DNA of 44,372 nt from JANRKH01 sp964351245 (GTDB lineage Bacteria > Pseudomonadota > Alphaproteobacteria > Rickettsiales > Rickettsiaceae). The stretch covers positions 1 through 44,372 of the forward strand of contig CAYGNF010000005.1 in NCBI GenBank assembly GCA_964351245.1, read 5' to 3'. The notes beneath the pieces were generated by a model that was not told where the DNA came from, searched no databases, and was given only the letters and a program-made list of their open reading frames with translations. The position numbers and the translations under genes were made by a program. Positions 1 through 7,796 of this stretch are shown piece after piece (position 1 is the stretch's first letter; each line of letters opens with the position of its first letter).

Positions 1-1723
1 AAGGAAGCCAGAGTGGGTAGCTAAGAAGTAATGTTGATATGAATAAGACGCTAGGATATATAAAATCTAGTATCGTGATATATTCTGATGCAATAGGCCT
101 TGCAATAGTATGGATAGTCGAAAAAGCTGAAACCATACAAAATAACCCAAGATAAATATAGGGCTCTTCACCTCCTGATACTCTTATTACCCCTCTATCG
201 GGACTATTTTGCCTTAAAAATGCAAGTAAATTGAAGTTCTTGCAGCTCTTTATAAAGTTTTTTATTTTTAATCTCCGCTCCTTCCTCATTGCGAGCAAAG
301 GTCCATAATCTTTTATTCCAACCCATCCCCCTGGTTGCTGCAAAATATAGTGGCTTCCCATCAAAAAGATGAAGTTAGCAGCCATACCTGGCACGAGCCC
401 GTCTATACCTATATTCTGCTTCAAGAATATTTGCCAGACTAAAACTGTTATAAAGCCGGCTCCCATACCAATTAGGACCGACTTACCGCTACTTCTAAAG
501 CCAAGTACCGACATAGTAAAAGGTACTGTAACAATAGGAATATAGAAAGAAGAGGTTGCAATCACTAATTGAAGTAAATTGGTACTGTACAAACCTAATA
601 TTACAGCAAAACCACCAATAAATAAAGATACTAATCTAGTAAAATGTAGTTCATTTTTTATTGGATTTAGCCCAAGCGGCCTGCAAAAATCATGAACTAT
701 TAAAACCGCAGTAGAATTTATATAGCTATCTGCTGTAGACATTAACATTGCCATTATTCCAGCGAGTGTTAGACCCTTGAGCCCGGCATATGAAGAATTA
801 AGTATTAGATGCTTTACTACATCATTTCCAGGAATACTGGGATACATAGATAAAAGTAAAATACTAATCCAACATAGAGTTGCTATCAGGAACAAGCAGG
901 TAAACCCTGATATAATAAAAGATCTTCTTACCTGATTTATATTTTTTGCCATAGATATTCTTTGAAAAATAGCTGGGTTAAAACCTGGTATCGCAGTATA
1001 AAAAAATAGAAATAAATAATAAAAAGATTTAGGCTGACTAAAATCAAATACTTCTTTGTAGTAAAATGTCTTATTGCTAGATAAAGTGCTAAATACAATA
1101 TTGGTACTATCTAATGTAGTAAGTAGGAAAAATGCGATTGTGGGGATTATAGTACCAAAAGTAAAAAACTGAATAACATCTGTAAAAGTAACTGATTTTA
1201 TTCCCCCTAAGCAAGAATATAGAGTAACAATTATTCCTGCGATTATTACTCCGTAAGCACTTGGCAGATTAAAGCAATATTCAAATAATAAGCCAGATAT
1301 TCTGAGCTGTACAGCAATAATACCGCTTACACCTATAAAGCCTGCTATAGAAGTTATTATTCTTACGGGCCTTCCGTATAATTCCCCCATGGCTTCAGCG
1401 ATAGAGATTTTACCTAAAAATTCTGCGAGCCTTGGGGCAAAAAAATAACCTATTAATAGAAGATTGATAACATATCCTGCTCCAGCCCACATATAATATA
1501 GACCATGATTGTAAGATTCGGATATAGTCTTAAAAAACATACCCCCGCCAATCCAAGTGGCAACTATAGTAGATACAATGGTTGCAGTAGAAAAATCTTT
1601 ATTACCTATAGCATATTCTTTAATATTTTTGATGCCTCTACTAGATGCTAGGCCAAATATTATATTAATTACTAAAAACCCAATAAAAATAGCGGCGTCT
1701 AAGCTACCTATCTTCAAATCCAT
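1..1723 (-). CDS. Sodium:solute symporter (SSS/SLC5) family protein, 3' end cut off by window edge
   Basis: The frame is open from an ATG at 1723 down to base 1, giving 574 residues without a stop, so the C-terminus lies outside the window. A purine-rich AAAGAGA precedes the ATG. The protein is very hydrophobic with about a dozen membrane segments. It carries SSS-like features: an early WIGGGMFF segment, GGIKSVTFTDVIQ mid-protein, and MSTADSYINSTAVLIVHDF, which matches the conserved SSS helix with Ser/Thr-Ala-Asp-Ser. Family members use sodium to import proline, pantothenate or similar solutes; the substrate cannot be read here. After the carrier core there is a basic cytoplasmic linker (MRKERRLKIKNF) and two further membrane segments still running at the edge. 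That extension is longer than a plain symporter and resembles SSS-histidine kinase fusions of the CbrA type, but no kinase domain is visible. The GNAT gene lies 20 bases upstream on the same strand, so the two are probably cotranscribed. Confidence 0.85.
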   Translation of the reverse strand, partial: MDLKIGSLDAAIFIGFLVINIIFGLASSRGIKNIKEYAIGNKDFSTATIVSTIVATWIGGGMFFKTISESYNHGLYYMWAGAGYVINLLLIGYFFAPRLAEFLGKISIAEAMGELYGRPVRIITSIAGFIGVSGIIAVQLRISGLLFEYCFNLPSAYGVIIAGIIVTLYSCLGGIKSVTFTDVIQFFTFGTIIPTIAFFLLTTLDSTNIVFSTLSSNKTFYYKEVFDFSQPKSFYYLFLFFYTAIPGFNPAIFQRISMAKNINQVRRSFIISGFTCLFLIATLCWISILLLSMYPSIPGNDVVKHLILNSSYAGLKGLTLAGIMAMLMSTADSYINSTAVLIVHDFCRPLGLNPIKNELHFTRLVSLFIGGFAVILGLYSTNLLQLVIATSSFYIPIVTVPFTMSVLGFRSSGKSVLIGMGAGFITVLVWQIFLKQNIGIDGLVPGMAANFIFLMGSHYILQQPGGWVGIKDYGPLLAMRKERRLKIKNFIKSCKNFNLLAFLRQNSPDRGVIRVSGGEEPYIYLGLFCMVSAFSTIHTIARPIASEYITILDFIYPSVLFISTLLLSYPLWLP

Positions 1724-1743
1724 ATGTATCTCTTTTGTTTGTA

Positions 1744-2178
1744 TTATTTCATTATTTTTATCATGAGTAGGCTATGAAACATATTGTTAAAATATCTTTT
1801 CTCATTTTCTACAAAACCGAAGCTTTGATAAAATTTGACTAAATCATTATTTTGCACAAATAATCTTATTGATTGTGCTTTATTGCTATTTTTTATTTCC
1901 TTAATAATGCAACTCATCATCTCTTTACCATAGGATTTTCCTCTATACTTCTTTGCTATAGTTACTCTACCTACTTCTGCTACATTATCTTCGTATCTTA
2001 CTTTAACGATACCTATTATATGTTTTTCTTTTATAAAAACATAGTGATATGCTTTGAGATCTTGAGTACTAAATTCTTTAGTAAGGCTTCTCTGATATTC
2101 GCCGACATAAACTTGATATCTAATCATTAAATAAGCGATCCAATCACTTAAATTATAAATTCTAAGACGTTTTAGCAT
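1744..2178 (-). CDS. GNAT family N-acetyltransferase
   Basis: A 144-residue single-domain protein, a normal length for a small GNAT enzyme. Motif A is visible around residues 70-90 as VGRVTIAKKYRGKSYGKEMM, containing the R-G-K-S-Y-G form of the acetyl-CoA pyrophosphate loop. It is followed by an amphipathic helix, the strand IRLFVQNNDLV and the classic FYQSFGFV motif near the C-terminus. The early order (SDWIAYLMIRYQVYVGEYQ) recalls ElaA-like proteins, but the acceptor substrate cannot be inferred. It should transfer an acetyl group from acetyl-CoA to an amine in the cytoplasm. It is the upstream partner of the symporter-like gene, 20 bases apart on the same strand. Confidence 0.85.
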   Translation of the reverse strand: MLKRLRIYNLSDWIAYLMIRYQVYVGEYQRSLTKEFSTQDLKAYHYVFIKEKHIIGIVKVRYEDNVAEVGRVTIAKKYRGKSYGKEMMSCIIKEIKNSNKAQSIRLFVQNNDLVKFYQSFGFVENEKRYFNNMFHSLLMIKIMK

Positions 2179-2190
2179 TGCGCATAATTC

Positions 2191-2258
2191 TAATATATTT
2201 CTACTTTTAACACCAGAACTATTTTAATATATTCCTACCTTTAACACTAGAACTACTT
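2191..2258. repeat. Imperfect tandem repeat, two 34-bp units
   Basis: Units at 2191-2224 and 2225-2258 match at 30 of 34 positions. All four differences are C/T transitions. It lies just upstream of the GNAT gene (minus strand) and upstream of phaB (plus strand), so it could fall in a control region of either. Two near-identical adjacent units of this length are far beyond chance in AT-rich DNA. Confidence 0.8.
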
Positions 2259-2459
2259 TTTTTATTTATATATATGATCAAAATTTATAATATTTCATAA
2301 TTCGCAATTGCTGAGATAGATATCTACTTCCCCAATAGAATGAATATATGTTGATCCAATCCCCATTTTAAATAGAATAATATATATTAACTTTAATGAA
2401 ATATGTCAATAAAACTTTGAGACAAAACTAACATGATATCAAAAAGAATTTGTTTTTTT

Positions 2460-2499
2460 TTGAGCTATTAATTGCTTTATTAATAATCAGAGATACACT
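2460..2499 (+). promoter_or_regulatory. Possible phaB promoter with inverted repeat
   Basis: The 349 bases between the GNAT and phaB starts hold no convincing gene. Close to phaB, TTGCTT (2472-2477) and TACACT (2494-2499) are spaced 16 bases and could be -35 and -10 boxes. A 7-bp inverted repeat TATTAAT/ATTAATA (2466-2472 and 2479-2485) straddles the -35 candidate and could be an operator. A run of nine T lies at 2453-2461. AT-rich background makes such matches common. Confidence 0.3.
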
Positions 2500-2527
2500 T
2501 TTTTAAAGCAAATTAATGGAGATTATT

Positions 2528-3253
2528 ATGCCAAAACTTGCAATAGTTACAGGTGGTACAAGGGGGATAGGAGCGGCAATATCAGTAAATCTGAAAAATG
2601 AAGGATATGTAGTAGTTTCGAGTTATAATAGTAATGAAGAGGCAGCAAAAAATTTTCAGAAAGAAACTGGAATACAGACAAAGCAATGGGACGTTAGTGA
2701 TTACGATGCGTGCATTAAGTCAGTAGAAGAAATAGAGAAAGCATTTGGTCAAACCGTAGATATTCTGATCAATAATGCTGGAGTGACTAGAGATTCTGTG
2801 TTTCATAAAATGAGTCTGAAGGACTGGGATACAGTTATTTCTACAAACCTCACTTCTTGCTTTAATATGAGCTATGCTGCAATTAGTCAAATGAGACAAA
2901 AGCACTTTGGAAGAATCGTGAATATTAGCTCAATTAATGGTATTGCAGGACAGATTGGACAAACTAACTACTCAGCGGCAAAAGCAGGAGTAATAGGTTT
3001 TTCTAAGGCGCTCGCAAGAGAATCTGCATCTAAGGGCATCACAGTGAATGTTATAGCCCCCGGATATATTGAAACCGAGATGGTTGCAAAAGTGCCCAAA
3101 GAAATGCTTGAAAAGATTGTATATAATATACCGGTGAAGAGACTCGGGGCTCCATATGAAATAGCAAGAGCTGTGAATTTTTTGGTGTCAAGTGACGCTG
3201 GGTTCATTACAGGGGAAACTATCTCTATTAATGGAGGGCAAAATATGCTCTAA
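2528..3253 (+). CDS. phaB: Acetoacetyl-CoA reductase (short-chain dehydrogenase)
   Basis: The enzyme reduces acetoacetyl-CoA with NADPH to (R)-3-hydroxybutyryl-CoA, the precursor of polyhydroxybutyrate. It has the classical SDR pattern: nucleotide-binding TGGTRGIG near residue 10, NNAGVTRD near 85, catalytic Ser in NISSINGIAGQIGQ, and the Y-x-x-x-K pair in NYSAAKAG. The PhaB-like stretches FHKMSLKDWDTVISTNL and VNVIAPGYIETEMV separate it from FabG. At 241 residues it has the family length. I take the ATG at 2528 because GGAG at 2518-2521 sits six bases upstream; an in-frame ATG at 2516 would bury that site. It stands alone and converges with the ABC ATPase gene 21 bases away. A phaA-like thiolase is at 22083; phaC is not in the window. 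FabG remains a weaker alternative. Confidence 0.88.
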   Translation: MPKLAIVTGGTRGIGAAISVNLKNEGYVVVSSYNSNEEAAKNFQKETGIQTKQWDVSDYDACIKSVEEIEKAFGQTVDILINNAGVTRDSVFHKMSLKDWDTVISTNLTSCFNMSYAAISQMRQKHFGRIVNISSINGIAGQIGQTNYSAAKAGVIGFSKALARESASKGITVNVIAPGYIETEMVAKVPKEMLEKIVYNIPVKRLGAPYEIARAVNFLVSSDAGFITGETISINGGQNML

Positions 3254-3274
3254 CGCCATGCAGAAGTATATTGA

Positions 3275-4016
3275 TTACATATAATCTTCTACTGCGTCTA
3301 TAAACATTTTTGCTCTGATTGATTTGGGAGATCCAAAAAACTCATCAGTAGGTTGAGCGCAAAGTATTTGCCCTTGATCCATAAAGACAATAGTATCAGA
3401 GATTTTTTTTGCGAATCTTAAATGATGCGTTACTATAATAATAGTTATTACACCCCTGAGACCTTCTAGCGCAGCTACTAAATCTTGAATTGATTCTGGG
3501 TCAAGCGCCGAAGTGGGTTCATCGAAAACCATTACCTCAGGATTAATCATTAAAGACCTTATAATAGCTACTTTTTGCTTTTGACCGCCAGACAAATTGA
3601 ATGGCATGAAGTCTTTTTTTGATATTATTCCAAATTCATCGAAAAATTTCTCTGCTCTGCTAATTGCATCTTGGCGATTGTATATTTTGAGGATTACGGG
3701 CGCATATATTGCATTTTGTAGTGCACTCATATGAGGAAAGAGTTCAAAATTCTGAAAAACAACACTAATTTTTTTACTGTAATACTTTTGATTTTTTGTT
3801 GTGATTTTTGTTCCACTAAATAGAATCTCTCCAGAATCAGGCGTTTCTAGTCCATTAATACATCGAATTAGAGTAGTTTTTCCGNNNNNNNNNNGTTTTT
3901 CCGCTGCCAGAAGGCCCTAAAATTGAGGTAATTTTGTTTTTTGCAAAAGACTGAGTGACTTTGGATAAAATTTTCTTTTCCCCAAAGGATTTTGTTATCT
4001 TTTTTAGATCTATCAT
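3275..4016 (-). CDS. ABC transporter ATP-binding protein, polar amino acid (GlnQ) type, interrupted by a 10-N gap
   Basis: ATPase subunit of an ABC importer. Visible parts are Walker A GPSGSGKT (split by the gap), Q-loop VFQNFELFPHMS, signature NLSGGQKQKVAIIRSLM, Walker B VMVFDEPTSALDP and the switch His in IVTHH. These closely match GlnQ/HisP-type ATPases. The ATG at 4016 overlaps the fliP stop codon (ATGA), so translation is probably coupled. The sequence runs 121 bases before the N run and 611 after it. Both gap edges carry the same nine bases, GTTTTTCCG. Removing the N and one copy gives 723 bases, exactly 240 codons plus stop, with GPSGSGKTTLIRCINGLE restored. No permease or binding protein is adjacent, so its membrane partner is unknown. 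Association with flagellar genes is unusual. Confidence 0.88.
3886..3895. other. Assembly gap (10 N), probably false
   Basis: Ten undetermined bases inside the Walker A codons of the ABC ATPase. The nine bases GTTTTTCCG occur immediately on both sides (3877-3885 and 3896-3904). This is what two contig ends with an unrecognised short overlap look like. Collapsing them restores an intact reading frame, so probably no sequence is missing. Confidence 0.9.
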
Positions 4017-4759
4017 AGCGCAAAACTCTTTATCAAGCTTCCTGCAACTAAATACCATCCATCTATTACAACAAAAAATATAATTTTAAAAGGAAGGGCT
4101 ATCATCACAGGAGGCATCATCATCATCCCCATTGCCATCAATAAAGAAGCCACTAAAATATCAATCACAAGAAAAGGCAGGAATATTAAAAACCCTATTT
4201 CGAAGGATCTGCGAAGCTCGCTAATCATGAATGCCGGAGTGATAATATGCAGAGGAGTCTCCATATTTGATATATTTGAATCTATTTTTCCTATGCCTAA
4301 AAATAAATCTAGATCCTTTGCCCTTGTATTGGCGATCATAAATTTTCTGAATGGCTCTGTAATTTTGGGCAATGCCTCGTATTCCGTAATCTGTTCATCA
4401 ATCCATGGCTTAATACCACCATCGTAAGCTTCCTTTATCACTGGGGACATTACAAAAAAAGTCAGAAACATAGAAAGGCTGATTAGTACCTGATTTGGGG
4501 GGGTTTGCTGCAGGCCAAGAGCAGATCTTAAAAATGAAAAAACAATACTAATTCTTACAAACGAAGTTACCATAATCAATATTGTAGGTGCTGATGATAG
4601 TATCGTGATGCCCAAAAGAAGCTGTAATACCTTGCTTGTATTAGAAGAGTCAGAGATCATATGCGCAACATCACTAGCAAAGCTTGCATTGTCCGCAAAA
4701 CTCGATAAAGGTAAAAATAATAAAACCAGAATAAAGTATTTAAAGTTTTTTTGTATCAT
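4013..4759 (-). CDS. fliP: Flagellar biosynthetic protein FliP
   Basis: Core membrane component of the flagellar type III export gate, which forms a complex with FliQ and FliR in the inner membrane. The protein has 248 residues, the normal length, with an N-terminal cleavable-type signal (KYFILVLLFLPLSSFADN). Family signatures follow: ILIMVTSFVRISIVFSFLR, ALGLQQTPPNQVLI, MSPVIKEAYDGGIKPW, PAFMISELRRSFEIGF and LLMAMGMMMMPPVMIALPFK. All are intact, so the gene looks functional. Its start overlaps fliO by 20 bases and its stop overlaps the ABC ATPase start by 4. The type III secretion homologue SctR is an alternative, but the neighbouring FliO supports a flagellar identity. Confidence 0.95.
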   Translation of the reverse strand: MIQKNFKYFILVLLFLPLSSFADNASFASDVAHMISDSSNTSKVLQLLLGITILSSAPTILIMVTSFVRISIVFSFLRSALGLQQTPPNQVLISLSMFLTFFVMSPVIKEAYDGGIKPWIDEQITEYEALPKITEPFRKFMIANTRAKDLDLFLGIGKIDSNISNMETPLHIITPAFMISELRRSFEIGFLIFLPFLVIDILVASLLMAMGMMMMPPVMIALPFKIIFFVVIDGWYLVAGSLIKSFAL

Positions 4760-5012
4760 AGTGATCTATAATTATATCATTATTTTTACCAAGAAGTATT
4801 ATGTAGTTTCTGTGATGGCACTTGAGATTCACTACTTTAGAACTAGAATCTACATATACTATATCACTAATTTTGAGCACACTCGTATCCCTAAAGAAAG
4901 AAAATCTACCCCCATAAACTTTAGAATAATATTGGATTATTCTAAGAATAAAGTACATTAACACGCATAGCAACAAGAGCGATACGAAGGATTTTATGAG
5001 TAATTCTGACAT
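4740..5012 (-). CDS. fliO: FliO-like flagellar biosynthesis protein
   Basis: A 90-residue protein with one N-terminal membrane segment (residues about 5-28, SFVSLLLLCVLMYFILRII). A short basic linker follows, then a small cytoplasmic domain with YVDSSSKVVNLKCHHRNY and ILLGKNNDIIIDHY. This matches the FliO pattern of a hydrophobic anchor followed by a 'valine-aspartate-serine ... leucine-leucine-glycine ... asparagine-aspartate' domain. FliO assists assembly of the FliP ring and is poorly conserved, so position matters: it directly precedes and overlaps fliP by 20 bases, the usual fliO-fliP order. It starts 9 bases after the end of the restored fhlX frame. It is shorter than many FliO proteins. 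Confidence 0.75.
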   Translation of the reverse strand: MSELLIKSFVSLLLLCVLMYFILRIIQYYSKVYGGRFSFFRDTSVLKISDIVYVDSSSKVVNLKCHHRNYIILLGKNNDIIIDHYDTKKL

Positions 5013-5021
5013 ATTATTATA

Positions 5022-5331
5022 TTATCTAAGTTTGTTTTTAGTCTCTTCTAGCGTATTATTATATTTATATATCTCTCCTAGAATTTGTGCGGCAGAAGTG
5101 GAGCTTCTAGGGGGATTATAGCCTCTATCTCAAGAACCAAAAGTATTTTATTAAATCTTGATCCTCTTTTATCGGTATATTTTTTTCTTTTGCAACCTCT
5201 ATTATTTTATCAGCTATAATTCCTTTTCCCATAGCAAGAATACCTGGCGCTATATCTAAATCTTTATTATAAGTAAGCGCAGCCGCTTGCTTATTCATCT
5301 TTTTATCATTATTATATTTTTCGTAGCTCAT
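5022..5331 (-). pseudogene. FhlX/FlhB C-terminal-like export switch gene with two single-base frameshifts
   Basis: The first frame encodes NKQAAALTYNKDLDIAPGI, AMGKGIIADKIIEVAKEK and NIPIKEDQDL, typical of the cytoplasmic domain of FlhB/YscU as found in small stand-alone FhlX proteins. It then hits a stop at 5125 after KYFWFLR. Adding one base to the T4 run (5146-5149, A on the coding strand) continues the frame as LLVLEIEAIIP. Adding one to the G5 run (5110-5114, C on the coding strand) continues it as SSTSAAQILGEIYKYNN and on to a stop at 5022. That pattern matches the family's usual end, in which a glutamate-isoleucine-proline stretch leads into an alanine-rich helix. Without those changes only about 68 residues are made. 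The start is uncertain: ATG 5331 or ATG 5298. It heads the fliO-fliP-ABC operon. Sequencing errors in homopolymers are an alternative to true decay. Confidence 0.75.
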
Positions 5332-5351
5332 AAATAATTGCGGTATTATCA

Positions 5352-5930
5352 ATGAAGTTGGTAAAATTCATAGTCACAGGCTTTGGTGTTGGCACAATAT
5401 CTTCTGCTCCTGGCACCCTAGGCTCTCTGCTTGCATTTCCTCTGTGCTATTTATTGCTATTAATAGCGACTCAATTTAGGTTGAAAATCAACATATCATC
5501 AATTCCTGAGATACAGCAAGAAATATTAGCAATTATCCTGCTTTTTATCGTAGTGTTTATGGTGATTTTAGTATCTGGTAAATATTTATCTGATATATAC
5601 ATCAAACACACAGGAGTAGATGATCCAAAAGAAGTAGTGATAGATGAAATAATGGGGCAAATGCTCACTATTATGCTTTCTTTTATGTCGGCAATTTTCA
5701 TCCACAAGGAATCTTATATTACTCAATATTGTCCTCCATTTATGATAGATATTATTTTTATGGGCATTTTACCCTTCATATTCTTCAGATTCTTCGATAT
5801 TCTGAAGCCTTGGCCTATTAATATTATAGATTCTAAGATAAAAGGAGGATTAGGTGTAATGCTTGATGATTTTGTAGCAGGGATTTTTGCTGCCATAATG
5901 TGCTATGCGGTTGCATTTATTTTTATATAA
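5352..5930 (+). CDS. pgpA: Phosphatidylglycerophosphatase A
   Basis: Inner-membrane enzyme that dephosphorylates phosphatidylglycerophosphate to phosphatidylglycerol. The 192-residue protein has about four hydrophobic segments. Family motifs are visible: SSAPGTLGSL near residue 18, the acidic metal site DDPKEVVIDEIMGQ near 95, FFRFFDILKPWPI near 150 and GGLGVMLDDFVAGIFAAI near the C-terminus. The ATG at 5352 lies 20 bases from the divergent fhlX start, so the two promoters must overlap one another or the 5' ends of the genes. recN starts 9 bases downstream and is probably cotranscribed. Confidence 0.93.
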   Translation: MKLVKFIVTGFGVGTISSAPGTLGSLLAFPLCYLLLLIATQFRLKINISSIPEIQQEILAIILLFIVVFMVILVSGKYLSDIYIKHTGVDDPKEVVIDEIMGQMLTIMLSFMSAIFIHKESYITQYCPPFMIDIIFMGILPFIFFRFFDILKPWPINIIDSKIKGGLGVMLDDFVAGIFAAIMCYAVAFIFI

Positions 5931-5939
5931 GGAGTATAG

Positions 5940-7598
5940 ATGCTGCAGAGATTACAGATTAAGAATTTTGTCATCATTAAAGAGATAGATATTACTATTA
6001 CAGAGTCATTTTATTCAATTACTGGAGAAACTGGATCTGGTAAATCTCTCATCGTAAACTCCATAGAGTTTTGTATCAATGGAGCAGGTAAAGTAGATAT
6101 TATCGCAACTGGCCAAACGTACGCGCAGGTCATCATGACATTTTCTTCTAATGAAGAAATATCAAGTATCTTAGATGCTAGTGGAGTTGTTCTTAGTGAT
6201 GATGAATTCACTATCTCGAGAATAATAAATCAAGATGGCAGAAAGCGATGCTACATAAATAATCAACAAGTGACGCAAAAACTCCTGGATTTGCTGCACC
6301 CAAAACTTCTATCAATATATGCTCAACATTCGTTAGGCATGCTATTTAAGCATTCATATCATTTAGAATTTGTAGATTATTTTTTAGATAATCAGGAATG
6401 TGTAAAAGATGTTGCATATTCTTATAAAAGAATCAAAGGGGCGCAAAAAGATATAGAAAATCTTTCAAGTAGCATAAACAAGAGAGCTAGAGAGACCGAT
6501 TATTTGATTCACATGAAAAATGAGATAGATGACTTGCAAATCAAAGATGGTGAAGAAGAATTACTGTCTACAAAAAGAGCGCTAATGCATCAGATGGCTA
6601 AAAAAGCAGATTTAATTTTCAGTTGTACTGATTTATTGAATAATGGCCATATTACAGAAACATTAATGAGCATTTCTAAAAAATTGTCTAGGCAGACAAA
6701 TAATACTATGTTTGAAAAAGCAATAGAAAATATAGACTCAGCCTTAGAGCTTATTGATAGGGCTACAATAGAACTAGAAGATCTAGCAAAGCAAAGTTGT
6801 CAAGAAGAAAATATTGAAGATATAGAAGATAGGCTATTTAAGATAAAAGAATTATCTAGAAAATACAAATGTCCGTCTGATGGATTAAATAAGTTATCAG
6901 AAGATGCGATGATAGAAATATCTCAAATAGAAAATTTTGAATTTGAGATGGAGAGCAAGATTAAATTACTCGATGTTGCAAAGCGCGATTATAATCAGAA
7001 TGCACTAATACTGTCAGATATGCGCAAAAATGCAGCTAAAAACCTCGAGCATCTTATTAAAACAGAATTAGATTTACTACATATGTCTTCTTGCTCAGTA
7101 CAAATAAATGTACTTTGTGACGCAAATAATATGAAAGAGTCCGGGATAGACAAGGTATCTTTTATGGTGTCAATGAATTACGGTCAAGACTTATCTCACA
7201 TAGAAAAAGTCAGCTCTGGAGGAGAGATGTCTAGATTTATGCTAGCGCTGCAGTTAGTTTTATTTACACGATCTGGATGTGGTCCTGTAATAATATTTGA
7301 TGAAATAGATACTGGCATAGGTGGCAAAGTTGCAGATAGTGTAGGAGAAAGACTAAGAGAATTATCAAACTCATGCAAGGTTATTGTTATCACTCACCAG
7401 CCTCAAGTAGCTTCTAAGGCATTCATGCAAATTGTAGTCGAAAAACATTCTGGTGAAGGTAAGGCCTTTAGCTCAGGACGTATATTAAATCACGAAGAAA
7501 GGGTACAAGAAGTAGCGCGAATGCTTTCTGGTAAATCCATCACACAAGAAGCAATCAATGCCGCAAAAACATACCTGATACTACCTACCGGAAAATGA
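5940..7598 (+). CDS. recN: DNA repair protein RecN
   Basis: SMC-like ATPase acting early in recombinational repair of double-strand breaks. The 552-residue length is normal. The N-terminal head has LQIKNFVIIKEIDI and Walker A GETGSGKS (residues 29-36). The middle, about residues 155-370, is charged and helix-rich, with coiled-coil character. The C-terminal head has the ABC signature VSSGGEMSRFMLALQLV, Walker B IIFDEIDTGIGGKVADSVG and VIVITHQPQVAS. All nucleotide-binding motifs are intact. It follows pgpA by 9 bases with GGAG just before the ATG. The type IV secretion operon starts about 200 bases downstream. Confidence 0.95.
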   Translation: MLQRLQIKNFVIIKEIDITITESFYSITGETGSGKSLIVNSIEFCINGAGKVDIIATGQTYAQVIMTFSSNEEISSILDASGVVLSDDEFTISRIINQDGRKRCYINNQQVTQKLLDLLHPKLLSIYAQHSLGMLFKHSYHLEFVDYFLDNQECVKDVAYSYKRIKGAQKDIENLSSSINKRARETDYLIHMKNEIDDLQIKDGEEELLSTKRALMHQMAKKADLIFSCTDLLNNGHITETLMSISKKLSRQTNNTMFEKAIENIDSALELIDRATIELEDLAKQSCQEENIEDIEDRLFKIKELSRKYKCPSDGLNKLSEDAMIEISQIENFEFEMESKIKLLDVAKRDYNQNALILSDMRKNAAKNLEHLIKTELDLLHMSSCSVQINVLCDANNMKESGIDKVSFMVSMNYGQDLSHIEKVSSGGEMSRFMLALQLVLFTRSGCGPVIIFDEIDTGIGGKVADSVGERLRELSNSCKVIVITHQPQVASKAFMQIVVEKHSGEGKAFSSGRILNHEERVQEVARMLSGKSITQEAINAAKTYLILPTGK

Positions 7599-7699
7599 GA
7601 TAAATAGGTAATTTTGGGTCTACAAAAGAAGATTTATGCCACTTGCGATCCATACCACAAAAAGGAAACAATCATTCACTATTGGCTTTTAAGAAACAC

Positions 7700-7735
7700 T
7701 GATAATTTTTTATTATCATTAAAGTCGTTTTTTTT
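7700..7735 (+). terminator. Weak terminator-like hairpin after recN
   Basis: TGATAA (7700-7705) and TTATCA (7713-7718) form a 6-bp AT-rich hairpin with a 7-base loop. A run of eight T follows at 7728-7735, about 10 bases beyond the stem. The tract is displaced and the stem is weak, so termination is only possible. The rest of 7599-7796 shows no gene and presumably holds the virB8 promoter. Confidence 0.3.
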
Positions 7736-7796
7736 GGATATACAAAGATATTTGGATTAACGTGGTTTAGCAAACTAAAGCATATATAGTCGATAA

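Noticed and set aside
1557..1766. 69-codon plus-strand ORF with hydrophobic sequence
   Set aside because: It is antisense to the N-terminal part of the symporter-like gene, which has clear family motifs and its own ribosome-binding site.
3273..3286. Small hairpin GATTA/TAATC between phaB and the ABC ATPase gene
   Set aside because: Only five A/T-rich pairs, overlapping the end of a coding region and with no T tract; not enough to call a terminator.
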